From NCBI GenBank assembly GCA_020161315.1, contig JAIUOH010000011.1:1-64000 (forward strand): DNA of 64,000 nt, in the 5' to 3' direction. Of this stretch, positions 17,194 to 24,572 are shown piece by piece. How positions within the stretch are numbered: position 1 is the stretch's first letter; the number at the start of each line of letters is the position of its first letter. The notes beneath the pieces are model-generated. The model was not told where the DNA came from. It saw only the letters and a list, made by a program, of their open reading frames with translations, and made no database searches. The stretch is from Actinomycetota bacterium. GTDB lineage: Bacteria; Actinomycetota; Actinomycetes; Actinomycetales; Microbacteriaceae. The position numbers and the translations under genes are program-made.

Positions 17194-17228
17194 CATATCC
17201 CGGAGAGAAATACGATGAGGTCGTAGAA

Positions 17229-17579
17229 ATGTCCTACACTCAACCTTCTGGTGAACTATCGTCTTCGCGTACGCAGTCTCATCAAATGGCGGCGGTGAAC
17301 TCGGACGAGGTTGTCGTGCCGCCGGTGCTGTACCTGCCAGTACGCGAGCTTCTCGAAGGGGGCCTCATTGCCGAGGTGCACGAGACCACCGACCGAAGGC
17401 ACGCACTTTTCGTGTTCACGGCACTGGACCGGTTGCTGAATGCCTGTGGCAGAGATCAGCCATGGAAGTTAGTGGAAACCGTTGCGCTCGACGAGATTCA
17501 GCAGACGCAACCCTTCGACATCGTGGCGTTCGATCCCGAGATCCCTCAAGAGATGCTTGCCGACGGGAAGATCGCGTGA
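17229..17579 (+). CDS. SAV_915/SseB-like small protein of the toxin locus
   Basis: This 116-residue soluble protein has no membrane segment or signal peptide. The central part, VLYLPVRELLEGG then ALFVFTALDRLLNACG, resembles SseB/SAV_915-type small proteins often encoded next to Esx-like genes in actinobacteria (weak recognition). ATG 17229 lies 36 bases after the hairpin T-tract. Its stop overlaps the next start as GTGA, so the four genes are probably translated as a unit. A chaperone or regulatory role for the downstream WXG-type protein is conceivable but unproven. Confidence 0.7.
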   Translation: MSYTQPSGELSSSRTQSHQMAAVNSDEVVVPPVLYLPVRELLEGGLIAEVHETTDRRHALFVFTALDRLLNACGRDQPWKLVETVALDEIQQTQPFDIVAFDPEIPQEMLADGKIA

Positions 17580-17878
17580 GTGGCGGCAGCATTGAAGTCG
17601 ACCTGGCTGGCGTCAATGACCAGCTCAACACCTATTCATACATCATTGGGGATCTGAAGGGGTCTTTGAACGGGTTTCCGACAACAGCGAATGCGGGGTC
17701 GGCCTCGGGTGAAATCGGGGCGATCGTGGCTGCGCTGAAGTCGAAAGCGGATCGGGTGGTCTTTGCCGAAGAGGGGTTGAGCGACCTCGTGCTTGAAGTG
17801 GTGAACGATCTCCTTTCGGGCGACGAAGATGCTGCAGGCGTCTTCAAGAAACTGAAAGACGTGATGCCTGATGGTTAG
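17576..17878 (+). CDS. Esx-like small helical protein
   Basis: Starting at GTG 17576 (VSGGSIEVDLAGVNDQL), this 100-residue protein has two predicted amphipathic helices separated by a loop (about residues 8-30 and 45-90) and no membrane segment. Size, helical content and position before a WXG-type gene suit an Esx/Lap-like secretion partner. It lacks a clear WxG motif, so this is inference. It overlaps the gene before by 4 bases and the gene after (ATG 17871) by 8 bases. The frame is open further upstream, but that part overlaps the previous gene. Confidence 0.7.
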   Translation: MSGGSIEVDLAGVNDQLNTYSYIIGDLKGSLNGFPTTANAGSASGEIGAIVAALKSKADRVVFAEEGLSDLVLEVVNDLLSGDEDAAGVFKKLKDVMPDG

Positions 17879-19121
17879 GCCGCTCAGCCCCGCGACGTTC
17901 GCGTCTAGCGGGCCCATCGATCTGAAAATCGTGGGCGATGTTCCCGCCCTGTACGAGCTTTCTCGCAGCATGTCAACCGTGCACGACCGGCTCTACGACG
18001 TGGCGGGTCGTCTGGCAATCATCCCTCAGAACATGGCTTCTTTCTGGGAAGGAGAGTCTCTCGAATCATTCACATACGCGGCAAAGCAGCATGCGGATGC
18101 GATTAAGGTCGTGGCCGCCTTCGCCAAGGATGCATCATCTGTAACAGACGCCTATGGTGGGCTGATCGAACGAGGCCGCCATCAGTTCGCTGACTATGCG
18201 GATGCGGCAAAAGCGGCGAATCTGACTGTTGCAGATGCCCGATATATTCATCCTCCGGTAGCCCCCAGCCGAGAGGTCTGCCAAACTGACGGATCAGATC
18301 AAAAAGCAATATCTGCGTATGAAGATCAATCCAAACTATTTCGAGAAATCCGTGATCTTGTAGCGACCTGGCGTTCGGACCTCGAAAAATGGATCAACGA
18401 CTACTTTGGCCCGCTCCTTGGTCGCCTCGAAGAACTTGACGCGGTCGAAGAACTCATCAAGCATCTACGCGACGCCGGCCTTTCGACCTTTGACGCGCTC
18501 GCGGGCGAGTCGGACAGCAGAATCAGTAAAGACCTTTCGCATTTTCTTGATAAGCAGAAAGAGTACGAGGAGCGTTGGCAAGAACACAAGGAAGACCGAC
18601 GCTCGGGTGATCCCGCTCGTCAGGAACGCGGGGAACGATACGACGAGGACGCGCATCGAAAAGCGCGCGACGGTATTGACGCGGAGATCAAGAAACTTGG
18701 AGTGACAGACTTTCTGACCAAGGGCGGCAAGGCGGCTGGTTTGCTCGGTGGCCTGGCTGCTGCCGCGTACGACATCTATGATGGCGAGTCGCCGTCGAAG
18801 GTAGCTGCCGGTGCGGTTGGAAGCGCTGTCGGAGGCGCTACGGGTGCCGCCGCAGGTGCTGCCGCAGGCGCTGTCGCGGGCGCGATAGGGGGAACTGTGG
18901 TCCCCGGGATCGGCAATTTCGTCGGCGGGGCCGCTGGAGCCGCGTTCGGAGCCTTGGGAGGGTACTACGGTAGTGATCTTGGCGAAGACGCATGGGAGAA
19001 TGGCGTTTCTTTGCGCACGCGGCAGGCAATCGATGAGGGCCTCGCTGGAAAGTATCATCTATCCACGACAACAGACCCTCGCACACGCTACCAAGTTGAG
19101 GCGCACGGTTCGTTTCGATGA
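17871..19121 (+). CDS. WXG-type effector with glycine-zipper C-terminus (putative membrane toxin)
   Basis: This 416-residue protein starts at ATG 17871. The N-terminal part (about 20-130) is helical with MASFWEGESLESFTYAA, a WxG-like turn as in type VII secretion substrates. A charged helical middle (about 150-280, with EERWQEHKEDRRSGD) follows. Residues about 290-375 are an Ala/Gly glycine zipper (AAGAVGSAVGGATGAAAG), the kind found in membrane-inserting toxins. The last about 40 residues (VSLRTRQAIDEGLAGKY to HGSFR) recur in an orphan copy at 19960-20232. There is no classical signal peptide. Its stop overlaps the next ATG (ATGA), pairing it with a membrane protein. Toxin function is inferred; a phage tail-like or structural protein is less likely. 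Confidence 0.75.
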   Translation: MVRPLSPATFASSGPIDLKIVGDVPALYELSRSMSTVHDRLYDVAGRLAIIPQNMASFWEGESLESFTYAAKQHADAIKVVAAFAKDASSVTDAYGGLIERGRHQFADYADAAKAANLTVADARYIHPPVAPSREVCQTDGSDQKAISAYEDQSKLFREIRDLVATWRSDLEKWINDYFGPLLGRLEELDAVEELIKHLRDAGLSTFDALAGESDSRISKDLSHFLDKQKEYEERWQEHKEDRRSGDPARQERGERYDEDAHRKARDGIDAEIKKLGVTDFLTKGGKAAGLLGGLAAAAYDIYDGESPSKVAAGAVGSAVGGATGAAAGAAAGAVAGAIGGTVVPGIGNFVGGAAGAAFGALGGYYGSDLGEDAWENGVSLRTRQAIDEGLAGKYHLSTTTDPRTRYQVEAHGSFR

Positions 19122-19963
19122 AAAAGCACAAGAGTCACGTCGCAGAGGCATCATTGGGTCAACGCGCCCAAGAGCGTCTCGGTGAGCGAATTCGTCTCCT
19201 CGGGCCCAGGAATCTGCAATTCATTACATTGAGTTGCATCGCGGTTCTTGCCATACTTCTGACCGTTATCGGAGTCTGGCTCTTGCCGCTTCCGGCATAT
19301 ATCTCAGGCTTCGTTATGATCAGCTCCCTTATTTGGCCTCTGTTGCTGGCGCTTGCGTTCTTTGGATCACGCGATGGGGCGAAGCCCGGGAAGGTGAGAT
19401 ATCGTGACATCACGGGATCTACCTGGGTCTCGCTGCCGCCGCTTCTTGGGCCAATGGCGTCGCTAGGCTTCGCCTTCATAGGCACTGCGCTGGTGGGCTA
19501 TGGTGCTGTCTTTGTCGCCTTCGGAGTTTCGCAGAATAGTGGAGACTTTTGGGGCACTATCCCTCGCGCGGCATGGATACTTGGCTTTGCCTCTGTTGTG
19601 CTGAGCGTGTATGCGTGGCGGATGACTTTTCTGTCGCTTCGAGTGACCCTCGGAATCCGTATGTTTCCGAATCGTGTTGGCATCAACTATCAACACCGAA
19701 ATATCACCCTATATTGGGGTCAGATCAGGAACGTCACCGCCGAAGCCGTGAATAGGGTCTCAGGAGGCAAAGGGAGGGTGGTTTCCTGCGTGCGAATCGA
19801 CACTCGCGATAGAGATACCTTCTACGTCGATATTGTGCAGCTCGGTTCTGATCCGAATGTTGTGGCCGCGTTCATGCAGTACTACCTCGATCGCCCGCAA
19901 GAGCGTGATCTTCTCGCTCACCCTGAAGACGCGATTCGCCGGTTCACGGACGCGCAAGCTTGA
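19118..19963 (+). CDS. polytopic membrane protein, candidate immunity protein
   Basis: This 281-residue protein has four predicted transmembrane segments (about residues 33-55, 60-82, 110-135 and 145-170). A cytoplasmic domain of about 100 residues follows, reading INYQHRNITLYWGQI, which looks like a bacterial PH-type domain. Its ATG overlaps the effector's stop (ATGA), so the two are made together. A paralogue with the same layout is truncated at 20229-20683 beside the orphan toxin tail. Adjacency, coupling and paired duplication suggest it neutralises the effector in the membrane. Its G+C is lower than in the core genes nearby. Confidence 0.75.
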   Translation: MKKHKSHVAEASLGQRAQERLGERIRLLGPRNLQFITLSCIAVLAILLTVIGVWLLPLPAYISGFVMISSLIWPLLLALAFFGSRDGAKPGKVRYRDITGSTWVSLPPLLGPMASLGFAFIGTALVGYGAVFVAFGVSQNSGDFWGTIPRAAWILGFASVVLSVYAWRMTFLSLRVTLGIRMFPNRVGINYQHRNITLYWGQIRNVTAEAVNRVSGGKGRVVSCVRIDTRDRDTFYVDIVQLGSDPNVVAAFMQYYLDRPQERDLLAHPEDAIRRFTDAQA

Positions 19964-20232
19964 CGCGCGGGCGAACTTTGTCATCACGTAGCGGAGATGG
20001 GATCATACGCGCTGCGACGGGTGCCCTTGTCTCACGAACTCTTGGCGGCATTCTGGTCGGTTCTGCTGGCGGATACCTCAGTAGCTATCGAGGTGGTGCT
20101 ATATGGGAGGAACAGGTTTCCTTGCGCACTCGACAGGCCATTGATGAGGGTGTGGCTGGGAAGTACCGGATATCTCCGACAACTGATCCCCGTATACGCA
20201 ACCAGTGGAATACATACGGGTCTTTCAGATGA
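19960..20232 (+). pseudogene. orphan C-terminal cassette of the WXG-type effector
   Basis: The frame encodes about 90 residues. They include a short glycine-zipper-like stretch (GALVSRTLGGILVGSAGGY), then VSLRTRQAIDEGVAGKYRIS and the ending YGSFR. About 28 of its last 38 residues match the end of the 17871 effector. No N-terminal WXG part is present and no ribosome site is seen, so it is an orphan tail, as in polymorphic toxin loci. Its stop overlaps the next ATG (20229), keeping the toxin-immunity coupling. Confidence 0.8.
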
Positions 20233-20683
20233 AGAAGTCACAAACTCAAGTCGAAATCGTTCGTTTGAGTCCTCGGTTCCGAGATCGCCTGGGGAATAGT
20301 GTCGACCCGGTATCTTACGCATTCGGGAAACGGCTTTTGGTGAGTGGGTTCGCCGTTGTCTTTATTTTGATCATCGTGATCGGAATCCGATACTTTCAGC
20401 CCCTGTCATTCCAGGCCGGATTCTTGAGAATCAGTATTTCCTTTTCGCTCATCCTTTTGCTTTTTGTTGCTCTTGCTTCTGTCTTTAACTCAAAAGCCGG
20501 GCAAATTAGGTATCGAGCTGACGAGGCGTTCCTCTGGGTGTCCCAGGTCTCTTTTCTGAAGGCGGTAATCGAAGGGGGCGGTGCGCTTGTCGCAACGGCT
20601 CTTGGAACATACAGCGTGTATACGGTGATATCTGGTCTGATTCATAGCACCGGCAACATCTGGGATGCTGCTCCTCCGGTATT
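20229..20683 (+). pseudogene. second immunity-like membrane protein, truncated by IS
   Basis: From ATG 20229 (MKKSQTQVEIV) the frame encodes about 151 residues with the same arrangement as the 19118 protein. A polar N-terminus is followed by two transmembrane helices, a GQIRYRADEAFLWVS loop (compare GKVRYRDITGSTWVS) and two more helices. It then reads into the IS3 element at 20684, where it stops within about 22 codons. The C-terminal cytoplasmic domain is lost. Confidence 0.8.
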
Positions 20684-20710
20684 TGTCAAGGTGGGTGAGG
20701 CCGGTGGGTG

Positions 20711-21715
20711 TCAGGCCGCGAGTAGGAGCTCGTCAGCTGGTGGCTGATTGATCCAGGCCGTAGGGTCACGGTCGAGGAACTTGGGCCGGGCCTGCGCCCG
20801 GGACCCGAAGCGTTCCGGGTGCGCGCGGCGGGCAGCTTCCAAAGCGGCATCACGGTCACGGTCGATCATGTCCGCGAGCCCGTAGTGCACATCAGCAGGA
20901 GTATGCATCCCGATCCCGGTATGCCGGTGATGATGGTTATACGCCTGAACGAACTCGCCCAGGAACTCGCGCGCGTGACCGAGCGAAGCGAACCGGTCAG
21001 GGAACACCGGCAGATACTTCATCGTCTTGAACAGAGCCTCCGAGTACGGGTTATCGTTCGACACGTGCGGGCGAGACCGGGACTTCGTGACGCCGAGATC
21101 TGCGAGCAGTGTCGTCACCGTCTTCGACGTCATCGAGGGGCCGCCATCGGAGTGGACGACCTCGGGGGTGCCATGAATACCGAACGCGGTAAGCATCATC
21201 TCCTTGGCGAGGATCCCGTCCTCGACCGCGTGGACGATCGCGCCGACGATATAGCGGGAGAAGATGTCGATCATCACGTACGCGTCATAGTAGGTGCCCT
21301 TGACCGGGCCGGCGAGTTTCGTGATGTCCCACGTGTAGACCTGTCCGGGCGCGGTCGCGACCAGCTCGGGTACTTTCCTTGGCGGGTGCGTGGCCTGCCG
21401 GCGGCGTTCTCGTACCTGCGTGTTCTCGTGCAGAACCCGGTACATCGTTGAGACCGAGCCGATATACCGGCCTTGCTCGAGGAGGATCGCATAGACCTGC
21501 AACGGTGGCTTATCGACGAACTCGTCACTATTGAGTACCGCAAGCACCGTGGCCCGTTCGGCATCGGTGAGCTTGTTGACCGGCACCGGGCGATGGGTCG
21601 GGGCGGGCGAGGCCGGGATCTTCGCGCGGGCCGCGCTCGCCCGGGGAATACCGGTGAACAAAGCGGCTTGCCGGGTGGACACGCCGACCCCGATCAGCTG
21701 GGTGTAGGTCGTCAT
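20711..21715 (-). CDS. IS3-family transposase OrfB (DDE integrase)
   Basis: This 334-residue DDE transposase has an HTH_21-type segment (DKPPLQVYAILLEQGRYIG), then an rve integrase core. The catalytic residues are at TWDITKLAG (D), VHSDGGPSM (D) and NPYSEALFKTMKY (E). All three are present, so it may be active alone or by -1 frameshift fusion with OrfA. Its ATG overlaps the OrfA stop by one base (TGATG). Confidence 0.95.
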   Translation of the reverse strand: MTTYTQLIGVGVSTRQAALFTGIPRASAARAKIPASPAPTHRPVPVNKLTDAERATVLAVLNSDEFVDKPPLQVYAILLEQGRYIGSVSTMYRVLHENTQVRERRRQATHPPRKVPELVATAPGQVYTWDITKLAGPVKGTYYDAYVMIDIFSRYIVGAIVHAVEDGILAKEMMLTAFGIHGTPEVVHSDGGPSMTSKTVTTLLADLGVTKSRSRPHVSNDNPYSEALFKTMKYLPVFPDRFASLGHAREFLGEFVQAYNHHHRHTGIGMHTPADVHYGLADMIDRDRDAALEAARRAHPERFGSRAQARPKFLDRDPTAWINQPPADELLLAA

Positions 21716-22155
21716 CAGCGTGTCCCGTGAGGCTTGCCGGTGTCCGCGCTCTCGGAGATCTGCTCCAAGAGCGCGTGCGCTTTTCCCATGATGTCCAACG
21801 CCATCTCGGTCGTCGCGAGTTTCTGCTGCGCTTTGGCGAGTTCACGCTTCAGCCGGGCGATCTCGGCCTGCTCCCGCGAGGGCCGGCCGAGAGGCTCGCC
21901 CGGGTCGCGCCCGTCCAGGACGCCCGCGTCGCGCAGCCGGCGCCACTCCGTCATCAGCGATGAGTACAGGCCCTCGCCGCGCAAGTACGCGTTGCCCTGC
22001 CCGGTCTCGCAGGCGGCCTCATACTCGGACAGATACTTCAGCTTCTGCGTTGGGGTGAACGTGCGCCGACGCGCACGACCGGCAGGATTCGATGGAGCAG
22101 CCACAACACCATCATCAGCGACCACGATGACCGGGGCCAAAGAACTCAAACTCAT
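21715..22155 (-). CDS. IS3-family transposase OrfA
   Basis: This 146-residue protein has a helix-turn-helix (RTFTPTQKLKYLSEYEAA) followed by a C-terminal coiled coil or leucine zipper (EIARLKRELAKAQQKL). That is the usual OrfA of IS3 elements, which binds the IS ends. It is intact, supporting recent insertion. Confidence 0.93.
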   Translation of the reverse strand: MSLSSLAPVIVVADDGVVAAPSNPAGRARRRTFTPTQKLKYLSEYEAACETGQGNAYLRGEGLYSSLMTEWRRLRDAGVLDGRDPGEPLGRPSREQAEIARLKRELAKAQQKLATTEMALDIMGKAHALLEQISESADTGKPHGTR

Positions 22156-22703
22156 CAGACTGGTGATCCTTCAACGCCCTGCGAGGCGAACTTGCTATGA
22201 ACCGGTGGACTCACCCAACCCTGACACGCAGGGGTGTTCTCAGGTGTGCGATCGGGGTCTCCAGCTTCAATACGCGTGTTCAGCTGCGCCTGACTTGCCC
22301 TCGCCGCGTCGATTTCGCGCAGGGTGTGCTCATTATTCTTCTGAAGTAGATCTGCAAATTGATTGAGCGCTGACTGCAACGCAGGCAGTGCCGCCGGGCT
22401 GCTGGCGAGCCGGGATCTGGCTGCTGGGGCAGCGGCGGCAGCTATGGCGGCCGTGTCTGCTGCATCGACCCCCTGGGCGATTGTGTGGTGTTCACGGCTC
22501 GGGGTTGCATCAAGACTGATACCAAGCGTGTCGAAGATGCGGATCACCGTGTCGAACGATGCGCCGCCATTTCCGCGTTCAATTCGTGCCAGCGACTGCC
22601 TGGTGATGCCGACAGTATCTGCGATAGCTTGCTGACTAAGTCCCTGCGCTTGTCGTTGAGTCTTCACGATGCGGGCAAGATCAGACGGTTTCTGAATCTG
22701 CAT
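22155..22703 (-). CDS. XRE-family regulator with IS-derived C-terminus
   Basis: This 182-residue protein begins at ATG 22701-22703 after AGGTGGTGAGGC. Residues 1-70 are a HipB/Cro-type helix-turn-helix (KTQRQAQGLSQQAIADTVGI, TRQSLARIERGNGG). The rest is Ala-rich, then has a helix with LNQFADLLQKNN. Only about 159 residues are native; the last about 23 are read from the right end of the IS3 element, so the natural C-terminus and any downstream partner (for example a HipA-like toxin) are missing. It probably binds the inverted repeats upstream of its own gene. Confidence 0.85.
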   Translation of the reverse strand: MQIQKPSDLARIVKTQRQAQGLSQQAIADTVGITRQSLARIERGNGGASFDTVIRIFDTLGISLDATPSREHHTIAQGVDAADTAAIAAAAAPAARSRLASSPAALPALQSALNQFADLLQKNNEHTLREIDAARASQAQLNTRIEAGDPDRTPENTPACQGWVSPPVHSKFASQGVEGSPV

Positions 22704-23117
22704 GCTGCCTCACCACCTCAGATTTGTGAAGAAAAATTAACACGGTAATGATGTTCGATAAAGATAACACAAGATCGGTGTTAATAAAAGCGAACAATGT
22801 CTTCGTGTTCGAAATACTTCACGGTGCTTCGGGTTTTGGTGGGGGCGCGAGCGAACTTTCAGGGCTATCGGCAGTAAAGAGCGGATAGCGTCGAGCGTGT
22901 CAGGCATTGGTCACGTTTGCGAGTCACAAAGAGAGATTACGCGCTGGCTTAGCGTAGATTCTTGACTCACAAACAGGAAACTGCTGTCATCTTGCATGCG
23001 GTCACATGATCTCTTAAAATTCTGCACCCTGGGCGGGAGGCTGACCTTCCCGTGTGATGTCATATGTGTCACCGAGGCCTCCTGGGTGAGCCTTTTGAGA
23101 GCACGCTGGGCAAGCTC
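22704..23117. other. AT-rich intergenic region with XRE operator candidates
   Basis: This 414-base gap lies upstream of the XRE gene and downstream of metY. It is visibly AT-rich near the XRE gene. It holds TAACAC-N7-GTGTTA (22765-22783) and CGAACA-N9-TGTTCG (22791-22811), plausible autoregulatory operators. I see no gene or strong terminator in the remaining 300 bases. Confidence 0.5.
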
Positions 23118-24572
23118 CTACAGCGCCGCCACCCGATCGAGCGCGCCGCGCAGGTCGCGGATCAGGTCATCGGTGTTTTCGAGCCCGACCGAGAGCCGCA
23201 GCAATCCCGGGGTGATACCGAGCCGATCGTTCAGCTCGGCAGCAAACGCCGAGTGCGTCGAGGTGAGCGGGTGCAACACCATCGAGCGCGTGTCACCGAT
23301 CCCGGTCATGCGCGAGAACACGCGCAGCCCATTGACGAACGCCCGCGCGCCCTCGAGCCCGCCGCGCACGGTCACGCCGAACACCGAGCCGGTGCGGGCA
23401 AACCCCTCAGCATCAACACCGTAGTCGCGCACGGCGACGTCGTAGAGCGGGTTCGATGGCAGGCCCGCATAGTCAACCGAGACGACCTCGGGCTGATCCT
23501 CGAACCAACGCGCAATCTTGATCGACGACTCAACGTGACGCTCCATGCGCAACGACAGCGTCTCCATGCCCTGGTGCAGCAGAAAGCCGTGCAGCGGCGA
23601 CAGCGTCGGGCCGATATCGTTCACGACCGACTCGCGCACGGCCCGCGCGTACGCGCCGGTTCCGAAGCGCTCGAGCATCGGTGCAACTCCGGCTCTCGCC
23701 GACTGGGTAATTAGCGAAAAGGATCGACCCGCAGCCTCGGCAGCTGCCCAATCGAAGTTGCCGCCGTCAATGACCGCACCGCCGACAGCCGAGCCGTGGC
23801 CTGTGAGAAACTTCGTGGTCGAGTGCACGACGATGTTCGCGCCGTGCTCGAAGGGGCGAATGAGCGCGGGGGTGCCGACAGTGTTGTCGACAACCAGGGG
23901 CAGGTTGTAGCGCGCCGCGACCGCGGCGATGCGCCTGAGGTCGGTCACGTCGTTGCACGGGTTTGGCACAGTTTCGGTGTAGATCGCCTTGGTTTCGGGG
24001 CGAATCGCGCGCTCCCACTCGGCGTCGTCGTTTGCGTTCCAGACGTAGTCGACATCGATTCCGAAGCGCTTGAAGCTGCGCCCGAAAAGAATCCTCGTGC
24101 CGCCGTAGATCGAGGCCGTCGAGACGATGTGATCGCCCTGGCTAGCGAGCGTGAAGAGTGCCGCGCTGATCGCTGCTTGGCCGCTCGCGACCGCGACCGC
24201 GACGGTGCCGCCCTCGAGCGAGGCAAGGCGCTCTTCGGCGACCCAGTTTGAGGGGTTGCCCTGGCGCGAATAAATCGGCGCCTCTTCTGAGGGGGAGTGC
24301 GTCGCCTGATCGGGGTGCCAATGGATGCTGCCGTTGAAGCGGTTCACCTGGTCGTCGAAGTCGTCGAAGAGGTAGCCGGCCGAGAGCGCGATCGGCGGCA
24401 CCCGTAGCCCGTGATTCTTGTCGGGGTACTCGCCCGCGTGCACCTGGCGGGTCTCGAAGCTGAAACCCCGCCAGTCGTAGATGGGCGAGGCTGTTGCCTC
24501 TGCTGTCGTGCTTGCTTCTGCGGTCGGCGCTGCCTGCGTCGCCACTGCTGACTGAGTTGCCTGCGGGTTCAT
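23118..24572 (-). CDS. metY: O-acetylhomoserine sulfhydrylase MetY
   Basis: This 484-residue Cys/Met-metabolism PLP enzyme makes homocysteine from O-acetylhomoserine and sulfide. A low-complexity Ala/Thr leader (residues 1-30) precedes FETRQVHAGEYPDKNHG. YSRQGNPSNWVAEERLASLE and SIYGGTRILF are family motifs, and the PLP lysine is in VVHSTTKFLTGHGSAVGG. It overlaps the upstream PatB-type lyase gene by 4 bases, so homocysteine synthesis and C-S lyase activities are made together. The MetY type rather than MetB is chosen from the insertions and length (about 450-480). Confidence 0.93.
   Translation of the reverse strand: MNPQATQSAVATQAAPTAEASTTAEATASPIYDWRGFSFETRQVHAGEYPDKNHGLRVPPIALSAGYLFDDFDDQVNRFNGSIHWHPDQATHSPSEEAPIYSRQGNPSNWVAEERLASLEGGTVAVAVASGQAAISAALFTLASQGDHIVSTASIYGGTRILFGRSFKRFGIDVDYVWNANDDAEWERAIRPETKAIYTETVPNPCNDVTDLRRIAAVAARYNLPLVVDNTVGTPALIRPFEHGANIVVHSTTKFLTGHGSAVGGAVIDGGNFDWAAAEAAGRSFSLITQSARAGVAPMLERFGTGAYARAVRESVVNDIGPTLSPLHGFLLHQGMETLSLRMERHVESSIKIARWFEDQPEVVSVDYAGLPSNPLYDVAVRDYGVDAEGFARTGSVFGVTVRGGLEGARAFVNGLRVFSRMTGIGDTRSMVLHPLTSTHSAFAAELNDRLGITPGLLRLSVGLENTDDLIRDLRGALDRVAAL

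Larger units (their letters stand above)
20684..22226 (-). mobile_element. IS3-family insertion sequence, 1543 bp
   Basis: The ends are imperfect inverted repeats starting TGTCAAGGTGGGTGAGGCC (20684 inward) and TGTCAGGGTTGGGTGAGTCC (22226 inward on the minus strand). Inside are coupled orfA and orfB, as in IS3 elements. The bases flanking the ends (ATT and CGC) do not match, so I see no target-site duplication. This suggests the two sides were not originally adjacent. The element truncates the membrane-protein gene on its left and enters the XRE gene tail on its right. Confidence 0.9.
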
